NCBI RefSeq assembly: GCF_039555335.1
Contig: NC_092628.1
Location: 81,122,315 to 81,186,314, forward strand
Direction: 5' to 3'
Length of the DNA: 64,000 nucleotides
DNA from: Amphiura filiformis
Taxonomy: Eukaryota; Echinodermata; Ophiuroidea; Amphilepidida; Amphiuridae
Below, piece after piece: positions 10,633 through 21,680 of the stretch. A program made the position numbers and the translations under genes. The notes under the pieces were generated by a model. It was given only the letters and a program-made list of their open reading frames with translations. It did not search any database and was not told the DNA's origin. Within the stretch, counting starts at the first letter, position 1. Each line of letters starts with the position of its first letter.

Positions 10633-13058
10633 TGGTCGAATCCAACCAAAAGTGTCCACGGGCCAAAAATAAAAGTCCGAAATAAAAATGTCTCCACAAT
10701 TTTTTCCTTTTGCCCATTGATTGTTGACATATTGGCCTTATAGGAACCAAAAGTGCAATTACTAATCTTGAAAAATAAATGCAGGACGTGTGATAGTAAA
10801 TGTGATATCAAAACCCAATGTTACCTACGAATACCACTAGGATGCTTTCACTATCGCAATACTAATCAACCTAAAACAAATGGAATATTCCTTTTAACGC
10901 TTTTTTCGTGTAAAGTAGACCACAGGGTGTGAGGAAAATGCTAGCTCAACCAGAAAATATTTGTTTTATTTTTATAACGCGATCAATATGATCTTAGTCA
11001 ATTTATGCTAGTTTATTTTTGAAAATGAAGTTTAGGTCAGTTTCTGTATTTTATTTATCAAATGAGTATGAATCAATTTACACATTGTATTAGAACGAGT
11101 AGGATATATGTTTTCAAGAATATTAGGAATTATACGCATACACCTAACGCTTTATACAATGAAAAGGTGAAGAAACCCGGGTATTCGTAGGTAACATGAG
11201 CGATTTAACAATATCTATATTGAGTTTAGAGGTTTAAATTTTGCTATTATGGTAATGTATTAAATACAATGGTAGTTTTTAGATCTCTTTCAGATGGTAC
11301 GTCCAAATGAATAAATGCTATTACCTTAGATCAAAACATTTTGATGCTTTTAGCAAGATTTTGACCACTTCATTTTGATATACAAGTAGTTAATCAGCAA
11401 TTTTACATAATAAATAATTGTTGAATGAATCCGTATATGGGTAATAATAGTGTCCTGTGGTACCGCTTAAAGTTTTTGACAATTAATTTCCATTGGTAGA
11501 GACACTTCATTGCACATGTCATGTATTATGCTGTATTCGTAAGTAACATTTCAGTATTTGTAGGTAAGAATTAGACTTTTGGTGGATATCGCAATCAAAA
11601 CTTCATTTTATAAAGCACTTTGAATGTATTATTTTCTTTATGTGCGTTTATTGATACTTTAGACCCTATCATGTATTAATAATGTCGGTTCACAGCGGTT
11701 GAAAGAGGATTGAAGTAAGAAACAAAGGCACTAAAGTGACTTTAATTTGCTTAATTGCACACAAATCGCTTAAAACCGTTATTGCAGACTTGTGAAGTCC
11801 ATCTTGGAGTCAGTTACGTCTTGTGGCCTTTCGTTTGAGGGCAACTACAATTAGCTTTATACCAGGGTCCATCAATGTGTTGTCTAGATCATGAGACAAT
11901 GAGAACAGTCGTTTTTTCCATGGTATTCGTAGGTAACCTTAGCGAAAACGTCAAAAGTTACCTTCGAATAAATCAATTTGGACACAAATTACTCAGAAAC
12001 CTGAAGGTCGGTAAACATTTAAAATGAAGCACACATAACAGTTGACAAATCCAAGTATTTATCCCCTTCTAATCTTCTTTGAATCTGATTTTTCTTTCAA
12101 ATGAGCAGACCGTCGTCTATTTCAGTACATATTTTTCACCAATTAAGCCGAATTCAGTTTTGCATGGTGGGCATGTATGTGAATTCGCAACTTTCATTGA
12201 CATATGATTTGATAGCAAACATACAGGCCTTTGTTATGTACCAATATGGGCATTGGCATGAATGGCGGTGTTTCACAATACTGTCATGATGTCAATTGTA
12301 TTCGTAGGTAACATTCGGTTACCGAAATTTACCTACGAATACTTGCTTTTATTGTTGACATCTCAGAAATATTTAAACGCAGGCTATTGAAACTTGGTAG
12401 AAATAAAGAGTGTATTACCCTGCACCTATTGCTTAACTATTGTTTACTATTCTCTCACTTTGTGGAAATGGCACAGCTTTTAACATGTATTCGGAGGTAA
12501 TGCATATTTTTACCAAACCTACCTTTGTGCCATTTAGAATTTCTGGCAGCTAAACACAATAATAAAGATGTCCGAATGCAATGCATTTCAGTATTGGACA
12601 TATCAAAGCTTGTATCAATTGCGCATTTATTAGTGATTTCCATTTTTAAAGATATATCTAGTGCTATGAAAAATTGTATTCGTAGGTAATGTAAAAAATA
12701 CCACTCAAAAATTATCACAAAAATTCAAAATTATGTACAAATATGTGAAAAATTGAACAGGCAATCTTTGAACACACACCTTTCAGGAAATCAATTTAGA
12801 TTCAATCCAATGACTTCTTTTCATAACTGATTTATATGTTTTTAAAAATACTTTAAGAAATATTTTGAAAAAATGGGTAAAAATAGCATGTTTTGGGGTC
12901 TCTGTGTCTAAGTTTTTCATAGAAGGGGGCTTATTATATATGGCGCGAAGCGTATGATCAAGGCGAATAAACACAATACAAAACCGAATGCCAATTGATT
13001 AATACTTTTAAGTTATGGCCCTGAACATGCCGTGTACACTTTTCGTTGGATTCGACCA
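10633..13058. mobile_element. 2.4-kb TA-flanked element with ten internal 15-bp motifs
   Basis: The ends are inverted repeats starting TGGTCGAATCCAAC and ending GTTGGATTCGACCA, continuing to about 30 bp with few mismatches (AAAAGTGT block). Both are flanked by TA (10631-10632, 13059-13060), as in Tc1/mariner-type insertions. No ORF with transposase features is present. GTATTCGTAGGTAAC or a close variant occurs at about 10820(-), 11181, 11533, 11554, 11923, 11957(-), 12298, 12328(-), 12487 and 12676, in otherwise unrelated AT-rich sequence. Confidence 0.75.
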
Positions 13059-13060
13059 TA

Positions 13061-13210
13061 TTTGAAGCCTTCAAGCTAATTAAGAAAAAACCTCTCTATT
13101 GTTCATGTTTCACCGTGAGACACCTTTTATGTCCTTATTTACCTGTGATTTTATTAACTATGAAACATTGTAACTCTAATTCGGTACAAATAACATTGTT
13201 TTAGTCATTA
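13061..13210. repeat. Dispersed repeat, copy b
   Basis: A diverged second member of the ATTAAGAAAAAA / TTGTTCAT / TATGAAACATTGT family seen at 10440 and 20491. Confidence 0.45.
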
Positions 13211-13579
13211 GTCAAATGTAACATGCAACTTTAAGATATATTGGAATTAATGCTCCAGATGGCAGGGGCGATGACTGATTTGGCTTTTGCTGTGATCGAC
13301 GTGGATCAATGGTCAAGATCGAGAGCTCAGTCAACAAACGCAGATGTATGATCCTGACAGCAAATTCTCAAATTCAGTTGAGATCAATTTATTAATGAGA
13401 AGTCTTCAAAAGTCTAGAATATAGAACAACATACATTGGAAGCGTCTTGAGATGTGCGAGATGTAAGAGATAGTTTAGTTGCCCGGGGATAGCTTTTTCC
13501 AGGATCTCATATCAATTTCTAAGCGCTCTTTATATTAAGCAAAGTCATTGTTCAATGAATTTGCAACCGTATGACAAAA
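13211..13579. other. Spacer, nothing recognised
   Basis: No coding or repeat structure could be supported. Confidence 0.3.
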
Positions 13580-14388
13580 TGTGACGTGTCATGTCAAAAC
13601 CAGACACTTTTGGGTAGGAGGATCGTAAATGGAGAAATAGCCAAAAAATCTGCCGGTGGGTGGTTTTTTCACAATTTGGGTTTGTTGCGAATTTGTAATG
13701 TTATTAATGTTAAAAATATTGTCTGATAGTTTCAGACCGGAATATTGTATTTTTTGAGACATTTTTCAAGTTAAAACCATGTTATAACATTTGCTGAGAA
13801 AGACGCCCTCACTGAATTTTTAAAATTCCTTTTTTACACGATTAAATTGTACTTTATTAAACCAACATACCCTGCACAAATCAAAACTCTAGGTGCTGTA
13901 GTTTTGTCAAAATCCGAGATTTTGAATAAAACGCCGGACGGCGTGCGGGACGATGATATACACAACAAAGGGTCGTACCACAACATGACCGAAGGAGTGG
14001 TACGTATTGGCGACATGTGCGCTGGTAGTAAATTCCAATTTTCTTTGCTTTGCCGTATTTGTTCGGCTCAAAAATAAAAGGGGATGTATCTGACAGTAAA
14101 AGCTAACAATTTTATGGCAAAGAAATGCAAATCTATTTCGTTTGAAAATTATAATATGGCTTTAATTCCTACTCTCAGCATTGTCAATAATATTTTTAAA
14201 GGCCGATATCTCAATTTCCAATTTTATAATACCATAAATTCTAAACTCAATATCTTCGCTTAGGAATGTCCGATTTCATTGGGAAAAACGTCGTTGTGGA
14301 GCAAAATATCTCTATATTTAAGATATGTAAAAAAACGCAAAATTCATAACCTGCCCAAAAGTGTCTGGTTTTGACATGACACGTCACA
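13580..14388. mobile_element. Inverted-repeat DNA transposon, about 0.8 kb
   Basis: Terminal inverted repeats of about 35 bp match perfectly: TGTGACGTGTCATGTC... on the left and ...GACATGACACGTCACA on the right, including CCAGACACTTTTGGG. The interior (about 13830-14110) is related to 59213-59640, sharing GGTGCTGTAGTTTTGT, AAAATCCGAG and AACAGTAAAAGCTAAC-type blocks. No transposase was seen. The target duplication is unclear. Confidence 0.8.
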
Positions 14389-14772
14389 AATAGGTGAAAA
14401 TAGTAACTTTTCGCACAAGATTTGCAATTTAAACAGAATTGGCTATTGCTCATTGAAATGAATCTAGGTGTGCTCTTTCATTTATTGACAAATTTGAAAA
14501 ATATTGTAAGGATCACTCGGGGCTTTGACTTTTAAAATTTACATTTTGGTCAAAACTTGTGCGTGAATAGGTTTACCACATTCAGATTTACCACATTCGC
14601 CTTGCTATAAACATTGAATTGCCTCATCTGTTGACGCAATGAAAAAAACCGCGCTTTTAAAGGGGAATGTTAGCTTTCGTTTGATACAAAAAAATTCTAA
14701 TTGGATGAAGGGAACATTCGGGTTTTTTACATAAACCAATCCCAGATGCCGTATTTTCCACTAGTCACCAGT
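14389..14772. other. Spacer, nothing recognised
   Basis: AT-rich, no supported feature. Confidence 0.3.
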
Positions 14773-14828
14773 GTGCTTGTAGCCAAACCTTTCCATATGT
14801 CTATATGGAAAGGTTTGGCTACAAGCAC
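14773..14828. repeat. Perfect 26-bp hairpin with 4-nt loop
   Basis: 14773-14798 is the exact reverse complement of 14803-14828, with a GTCT spacer. The stem contains GCTTGTAGCCAAACC. No mismatch means it is either very young or selected. Confidence 0.95.
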
Positions 14829-15027
14829 TTATGTCAATTTATGTACCAAAATAGGCGCACCTACACCTCGTTGACTGCCGATAAAACGCCCAATAAAGAC
14901 CGCGCCGGCCAGTTAAAGTACATGCCCTATCACACCACTCCACACCATACATAAATTCTCCCAGTCACATTTCCCAAATATGAAATTAAAAAAAGTCAAA
15001 TTTTAATTTACTTCTTTTAAAGTTTGG

Positions 15028-15107
15028 CAGAGGCGGGGTTCGAACTCACGGCGCAACGCTTAGTACTCTATGAGCCTAGCGCCTTAGACCACTCGGCCAC
15101 TTGTCTT
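15028..15107 (-). pseudogene. tRNA-Leu/Ser-like fragment (tRNA-derived SINE head or pseudo-tRNA)
   Basis: The minus strand reads GTGGCCGAGTGGTCTAAGG (A-box-like D arm) and, after a long variable region, GAGTTCGAACCCC (B-box-like T arm). The acceptor strands do not pair and no clean anticodon stem forms, so a functional tRNA is unlikely. Confidence 0.55.
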
Positions 15108-15281
15108 GTTGTTATTCATTTGAAACTTATTTAAAAATATAATCGCTACCACGTGACAAGCAAAGACAGAAAACGTATTATATTTTGGAATTTTATCATT
15201 AATGTGTATTATAATAGAGCTACCATTATTTATATTGTTGAATTCTCAAGCGCATCATTTCGAATTGGGTTTTTATTCCTA

Positions 15282-15393
15282 AAGCCCGATACTGACTCCA
15301 CCTGTACATTTTAATTTCATCGCTGGATGCTGAGATGTTTGAAAAGCATCGCAGCATCGCATACCGCTGCGAAGTGGAGTCAGGATCGGGCTT
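15282..15393. repeat. Short imperfect fold-back
   Basis: AAGCCCGATACTGACTCCAC on the left is matched by GTGGAGTCAGGATCGGGCTT on the right, with smaller internal complementarities around GCGATG/CATCGC. Confidence 0.7.
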
Positions 15394-15892
15394 AATTCGA
15401 ACCACCAGCATCCATGGTTCGATGTAGAGAGTCTTTCCTATTCAGAGGAAATATTGCAATTACACACCTTATTGCCTTTTAACAATAACCAATGACACTA
15501 GCACGTAATTCCAGTCAAGCACCAATCTTTAATCCTATTGTTGAAGAGGATAATAAGCTTATACTTATGTATAGCATTCGTAAAAAGCTTAAGTCTTTGT
15601 TTGCTTTGGTTAAGTCCTGTTCAAGTGGTGGATTAACCAACAATTAACAATGAGAGTACATTCCTGAACCTCGTTCAGTTGGCGATGATTTGAAGTGACC
15701 GCCAATTATGACCATTTGATATTTAATAGGGGCCTACCAGCAATGTGGAAAAAAAGAAATAATGTAGTGCCAAAATAATGTACCCTTTTACGGAAGGAGC
15801 AAAGTTTAACAAGTTACAACTCCGCTTCTGCAGTACGAATGTCAGCGGCGAATGTCAGGTTATTATTTCCCAGTCTTGAAAAAAAATTGCAG

Positions 15893-15975
15893 GCAGAGGT
15901 GGGAATCGATCTCGGTACCTCCCGGTTAAAAAGCACTGTGCAAAACCACTAAGCCAACTAAATATCTGTCGTGAG
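15893..15975 (-). pseudogene. tRNA-like fragment (SINE head or pseudo-tRNA)
   Basis: The minus strand has TTGGCTTAGTGGTTTTGCAC (A-box-like) and GAGATCGATTCCCACC (B-box-like), ending CTCTGCC like the fragment at 15028. The cloverleaf is not intact. Confidence 0.5.
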
Positions 15976-16236
15976 ATGCTTGACATTAATCTTTGATATT
16001 GCTGAATGGAACAAATCGCGGAATTAAATCAGTAATAAAAGAAGTAGATTTTTATTTAGCGGCCAAATTGGATAAAAGGGGAAATATTTGTCCCTGCTCT
16101 AAAGAAAATATAGGTTAGAAAATTATCAAATAAATTTAAATTAAAAATTGAGACTTTATATTTATTTATTTCACAAGGCGGCATTTTCACAGACAAACAC
16201 TGTATACGCTAAAAACTCGACCCTCATTACTAGATG

Positions 16237-16308
16237 ATGGCAGTGTTAGAGCATCAGACTGGTAATGTCAATATCGTTGGTTCGAATCCGCCTGCCAGCA
16301 ATGGTTAT
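16237..16308 (+). pseudogene. tRNA-like fragment (SINE head or pseudo-tRNA)
   Basis: GATGGCAGTGTTAGAGCATC, CTGGTAATGTC and GGTTCGAATCCGCC sit in tRNA order, but stem pairing is poor. An ATTC microsatellite follows 50 bp downstream. Confidence 0.5.
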
Positions 16309-16356
16309 TATGATTTTAATGCTACGCTACAATTTGTTCAATTTTTTTCATTTATT

Positions 16357-16431
16357 TATTCATTCATTCATTCATTCATTCATTCATTCATTCATTCATT
16401 CATTCATTCATTCATTCATTCATTCATTCAT
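16357..16431. repeat. (ATTC)n microsatellite
   Basis: A run of CATT tetranucleotides, about 18 units. Confidence 0.97.
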
Positions 16432-17168
16432 TTATTTAAATAATTTGATATATTTGAAAGGGGTATTTGAGCAATTTGAAATTTTTACCCCGTATAATCC
16501 TATGGGGTCATTTTGAACCCACCCCTCCCAAATTGCCAAAACCTATGAGTTTAAATCATACATAATGATCAGTACGTCAATCATGAGTGAACACCGGTTG
16601 GTCACTGCATTTATTTGGGAATGGGTAGGCACTGCAGCTTGATTCACCATCCACAACATGATAATGTGTGCACATGCTACATTATATACACTTGTAGGCC
16701 TATGTTCTTGTTTGTGTATAAGTAATGGGCCTTGCAATTGAAATGCCTTAAGCTTTTAATCCGATATGCAGATTATCTATTTGTTTTCATGAATTGGAAG
16801 ACATTCTTTGATGTATTACTGAGCTCAATGATCTGAAATTACTGGAGTGTGAGGTCAGCATAGTATTTTATTAACAGAAAGTATAGAGGCCCTGCATGAA
16901 ATTATCGATTGGCTCCAAACAAAGGATTTGAGCCGGTGTCCTTCACCGTAGTTATGGCGGAGTGCAGTCCATTCAATCAAATGTTGTCATCAACCTATTT
17001 GATTGCAATCATGCTTTTGTTGAATGCATTTGAGTAGTCCGCCATATTTACGGGATGATATGTCACATGCAAGGCCTCTATTCTCCAAATTCATTTCCTA
17101 ATGTATGTGAGAATGATACAATAATGACATGATGAACATAGTCATTGATGCATCAGTTTTAAAATAGA
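16432..17168. other. Unassigned; weak terminal complementarity
   Basis: Around 16884 and 17100 the sequences TAGAGGCCCTGCAT and ATGCAAGGCCTCTA are near-complements enclosing about 200 bp, perhaps an old MITE. Nothing else was recognised. Confidence 0.35.
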
Positions 17169-18744
17169 CTAGGCGGTTACCATATTTGGCGGTTCTCGGC
17201 TGGGCGCGATTACCAGGCTGATGGTGACATGTCCATATGACAGTTTTTACTAATTTGACCTCAGATGACCCCTGGCGACCCCAAAATGACCTTCCAAAAA
17301 TTTGGCTCTAAATGTTGCCTGTACCCACCAAGTTTCATGCCCATATATGAGTTTTTACTAATTTGACCTCAGATGACCTGTGGTGACCTTGGATGACCCC
17401 AAAATGACCTTCAAAAATGTTGTTTTAAATGTTGACTGTACCTACCAAGTTTCATGCCCATACGACACTTTTTAGTAATTTGACCTCAGATGACCCCTGG
17501 GAGCGGACCCCGGTGTCAGATGACTTTAAAACGAACATAAACATCTTCTTGACAGGACAGAACTACACCCACCCACCGAGTTTGAGCCCCGTACGACCTA
17601 GTTTCATGCCCATATGACAGTTTTTAGTCATTTTACCTCAAATGACCCCTGGGAGGGGGCCCCGGTGTCAGATGACTTTAAAACGAACATAAACATCTTC
17701 TTGCCAGGACAGAACTACACCCACCCACCGAGTTTGAGTCCCGTAGGACCTAGTTTCATGCCCATATGGCAGTTTTTAGTCATTTGACCTCAAATGACCC
17801 CTTGAGGGGGCCCCGGGGTCGGATGACTTAACGAACATAAACTTCTTCTTGCCAGGACAGAACTACACCCACCCACCGAGTTTGAGCCCCGTACGACCTA
17901 CGACGGCCTCACATTAGCAGTCACAGACAAAACCTAAATCTACAGAATATATCCATTACTCGTCTCGAAAGAGCTCAAAATAAATAACTTAGAAAATTTT
18001 CTTGATGTCCTTTAATATTTCCAGAGTTAACCATCGTTAGCCATGGATATCTATGCTGTAGAACTGACCGGTGACTAAGTCCGATTTATTGGGACGTTTA
18101 TCGACCATCAACGAGTAATGCAAAAATGGAACACCAATGTTTTTGCTTGCTAGTGACTCTAAACACCCTCCTGAACAACATATCCAAAATTGGCAACAAA
18201 GGGCACACACAGCTGAGCTCAATTGCAGCTTTTTGCAATTTGACCTCACTTTCGCCCTCAATTTGAATTTTGACCTGACCTTTGACCACGGATACCTAAC
18301 AAACACCCACCCACAAAGTTTGAGCTCCATTATGAGCAATTTGAAATTTTTACGTTTTTTTACCTATGACCTCTTAACCGTAGATCTGACAAAAAGGTTA
18401 CCGTGGAAACTTTTGTTTGTTTGTTTTGTTTGTTTGTTTGTTTTATTTCTTCTTTAACCTGGGACACTCAATCAGTTGAAAACACAATTAATCATCTGTT
18501 CTTCCTTGAGGCCCAGTTCAACACACCCACCAAGTTTGAGCTTGAAATGTAATTTGAAATTAGACTTCAATTGGACTTGACCCGGTCGTTGACCTTTGAC
18601 CTTAAAAAATATAAACTGGTTCTTTCTCATATCAAGCTGCACCCACCCACCAAGTTTGAGGAACGTGCGACCCCTAGTCTCCGAGAAAAGATGCGGACAG
18701 ATACAGACAGACGGACAGACAGATTCCGGTGAATTATAGTAAGA
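17169..18744 (-). mobile_element. Helitron-like non-autonomous element (minus orientation)
   Basis: Read on the minus strand, the element starts TCTTACTATAATTCACCGG after an A (complement of 18745) and ends AACCGCCTAG before a T (complement of 17168). A TC start, a CTAG end and A/T flanks, with no target duplication, are Helitron hallmarks. Related copies at 38842-39589 and 60924-61591 share these ends. The interior is made of repeated GACC-rich blocks (TTTGACCTCAGATGACC, CCCACCCACCAAGTTTGAG). No Rep/helicase ORF is present and the expected 3' hairpin is weak, so the class call is an inference. Confidence 0.6.
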
Positions 18745-18745
18745 T

Positions 18746-20057
18746 TCAGTATCGCACCTTATCCTAGGTGCATCTTCAGGCCTGAAGAGGGGCTACAGTA
18801 TCGCACCTTATCCTAGGTGCATCTTAAGGCCTGAAGAGAGGCTACAGTATCGCACCTTATCCTAGATGCATCTTCAGGCCTGAAGAAAGGCTACAGTATC
18901 GCACCTTATCCTAGGTGCATCTTCAGGCCTGAAGAAAGGCTACAGTATCGCACCTTATCCTATGTGCATCTTCAGGCGTGAAGAGAGGTTACAGTATCGC
19001 ACCTTATCCTAGGTGCATCTTCAGGCGTGAAGAGAGGCTACAGTATCGCACCTTATCCTCTGTGCATCTTCAGGCCTGAAAAGGGGCTACAGTATCGCAC
19101 CTTATCCTATGTGCATCTTCAGGCCTGAAGAGAGGCTACAGTATCGCACTTTATCCTAGATGCATCTTCAGGCCTGAAGAAAGGCTACAGTATCGCACCT
19201 TATCCTAGGTGCATCTTCAGGCGTGAAGAGAGGCTACAGTATCGCACCTTATCCTAGGTGCATCTTCAGGCCTGAAAAGGGGCTACAGTATCGCACCTTA
19301 TCCTATGTGCATCTTCAGGCCTGAAGAGAGGCTACAGTATCGCACCTTATCCTAGGTGCATCTTCAGGCGTGAAGAGAGGCTACAGTATCGCACCTTATC
19401 CTAGGTGCATCTTCAGGCCTGAAGAGAGGCTACAGTATCGCACCTTATCCTATGTGCATCTTCAGGCGTGAAGAGGGGCTACAGTATCGCACCTTATCAT
19501 ATGTGCATCTTCAGGCCTGAAAAGGGGCTACAGTATCGCACCTTATCCTAGGTGCATCTTCAGGCGTGAAGAGAGGTTACAGTATCGCACCTTATCCTAG
19601 GTGCATCTTCAGGCGTGAAGAGAGGCTACAGTATCGCACCTTATCCTAGGTGCATCTTCAGGCGTGAAGAGAGGCTACAGTATCGCACCTTATCCTAGGT
19701 GCATCTTCAGGCCTGAAGAAAGGCTACAGTATCGCACCTTATCCTAGGTGCATCTTCAGGCCTGAAGAGAGGCTACAGTATCGCACCTTATCCTATGTGC
19801 ATCTTCAGGCGTGAAGAGGGGCTACAGTATCGCACCTTATCATAGGTGCATCTTCAGGCCTGAAAAGGGGCTACAGTATCGCACCTTATCCTAGGTGCAT
19901 CTTCAGGCGTGAAGAGAGGTTACAGTATCGCACCTTATCCTAGGTGCATCTTCAGGCGTGAAGAGAGGTTACAGTATCGCACCTTATCCTAGGTGCATCT
20001 TCAGGCCTGAAGATGCAAGATGCACCTAGGATAAGGTGCGATACTGTAGCCTCTTAA
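18746..20057. repeat. 49-bp palindromic satellite array ending in an inverted copy
   Basis: About 26 tandem 49-bp units with core ACAGTATCGCACCTTATCC, then TAGGTGCATCTTCAGGCCTG, then AAGAGAGGCT. Each unit contains the 14-bp palindrome CTTCAGGCCTGAAG and usually CCTAGG. Two variant classes, GGCCTG and GGCGTG, are interspersed. The array stops with a single inverted unit (about 20009-20055), which forms a hairpin with the last direct unit. Confidence 0.97.
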
Positions 20058-20490
20058 ATAAAAGTGAGTCCAGTTGATCAGTTTTATGTTCAATTTAATA
20101 TAAACCCAGACTGTTCGCTATGTTGAATCTATCCATAAAAGACCCTAACCCCTAGTCCCTAGCCATTCCCATAACGCTCTAATCTTCACCATAGCCCTAG
20201 CCCTAACCAACCTATGGAAGCACTGATTTCACAAAAACCTCGTGGTCAAATGGCTCCGTTTTGATGTTTGTCGCGTGTAATTTTGCTTTGTCTTTTCCAC
20301 CCTCGTAGTTTCGTGTTTATGTTCTTTGAGACGAGCTTTCTTCCCGGGCTTTCTTCTGGTCTCACCGATATATGTTTGAAGAGAGGGTGGTCTGTTAAGG
20401 TATTTTTCTTTACTTTTTACGGCCCCTTAGACCACGAGCCCGGGGTAACGCATCCCTTTACATACCCCCCCACCCCTTGTCGGCGGTACT
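20058..20490. other. Unassigned spacer
   Basis: Contains a CCCTAACCCCTAG-like stretch near 20150 but no gene or defined repeat. Confidence 0.3.
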
Positions 20491-20660
20491 ACATGTATAA
20501 CAGATGGTTGATGATTAAGAAAAAAAGCCGCTCTTTTGTTCATATTTCACTAGACACCTAATTATTGTGTCCTTAATTAGTGGAATAACTATGAAATATT
20601 GTATGATTCTGTATTATATAAAATTATCTTGGTCGTCACTATTTAAGGAATCTGGAATGA
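20491..20660. repeat. Dispersed repeat, copy c
   Basis: GATGATTAAGAAAAAAAGCC, CTCTTTTGTTCATATTTCAC and TATGAAATATTGTATGATTC match the copy at 10440-10630 closely. Confidence 0.7.
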
Positions 20661-20894
20661 GCGTTTTGAGCGTTTCGACAGTATTTTTTGTGGGACATGA
20701 GAGCACATCAGACATATCGAATTGCATTCTGAATATGAAGAATGTCTTTCTGATATCAAATAATTTTCATTTTTGAAATTCACGATATAATACAAATTTT
20801 ATGACAAATTATTAAAATTTGATATTTTTCACATTTTTGATATAAAAAGTCCTCGAAGTAAATTTTATAAATCTAATGATATATTCTTAAAGTG

Positions 20895-21170
20895 TATGTA
20901 GCTGGGAGGAAAAGCAAGAAGCTTTCTCTGTTGCAGGCCCATCACTTTGGAACTCACTTCCGCAACATGTAAGAAATGCTGGCTAAACTGCAATTTCAAA
21001 AAACTCTTGAAAACTCATTTGTTTTTTTCTGAACCTGAATTTGTATTTTTGATTTGTATAATATTTCAAGTGGTATTGTTTGTGGTATTTTGTATGGCTC
21101 CTTGATCAAACTGGATATTGCGCCTTGTTGTATGTATGTATAAAATGAATGACATTAAAAAAGTATAGGG
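20895..21170 (+). pseudogene. 3' end of a CR1/L2-type LINE
   Basis: In-frame pieces give AFSVAGPSLWNSLPQHVRNA-like and KTLENSFVFF-like peptides, the C-terminus typical of CR1/L2-class reverse transcriptases (FSVAGPSLWNSLP followed by FK..LKTHLF). Single-base lesions break the frame. A short non-coding tail follows. Confidence 0.65.
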
Positions 21171-21676
21171 CTAAAATATGCTATCTTCAGTAGATAGCAA
21201 AAGCATGAAACATCAAAAAATTCATTAATTTAACCTTGTGAGTATTCATTTCTCTGCGTTTATTCGGACCTATTCATCGTCGATGCGTATACGCGTTCGA
21301 CCAGATCAACGTGCGCATTATAAACTATGTTAGTCTTTATTTATTTTACTGTTATTTCTTTCCTTTCTCTTCCTAATTCCTTCCTTTTTTCGTTTGTCCT
21401 CTTTTTCTGTGGAAACTTTAGGAGAACATACACGCGCCGCATTTACACCTAGTATGTGGATCCGGCCTATGTTTGGAGAAATATGCTCGATTTCGTTCCT
21501 AGGCCCCTAACGTTCCATCCAGGTAGCAATACCCTCCGTATTATCTCCATAACAACGCATAATGACCCAGAAAATTAGAACCATACAGCTAAAATTAACA
21601 CTGATTGTTTCTGCCTATTTTTAGTGTTTGTCACGTCACGTGCCGAATCATGACATGCAGCAATCATTTTGTACCG
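21171..21676. other. Spacer, nothing recognised
   Basis: No supported gene, RNA or repeat boundary. Confidence 0.3.
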
Positions 21677-21680
21677 TTAA

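Noticed and set aside
15028-15107. Functional tRNA-Leu or tRNA-Ser
   Set aside because: A and B boxes are present, but the acceptor strands do not pair and the anticodon arm is not convincing.
16234-16516. His/Ser/Phe-Ile repeat protein
   Set aside because: Pure translation of the ATTC microsatellite and a tRNA-like fragment.
18746-20057. CRISPR-like array
   Set aside because: Units are contiguous 49-bp repeats without unique spacers, in a eukaryotic genome. It is a satellite.
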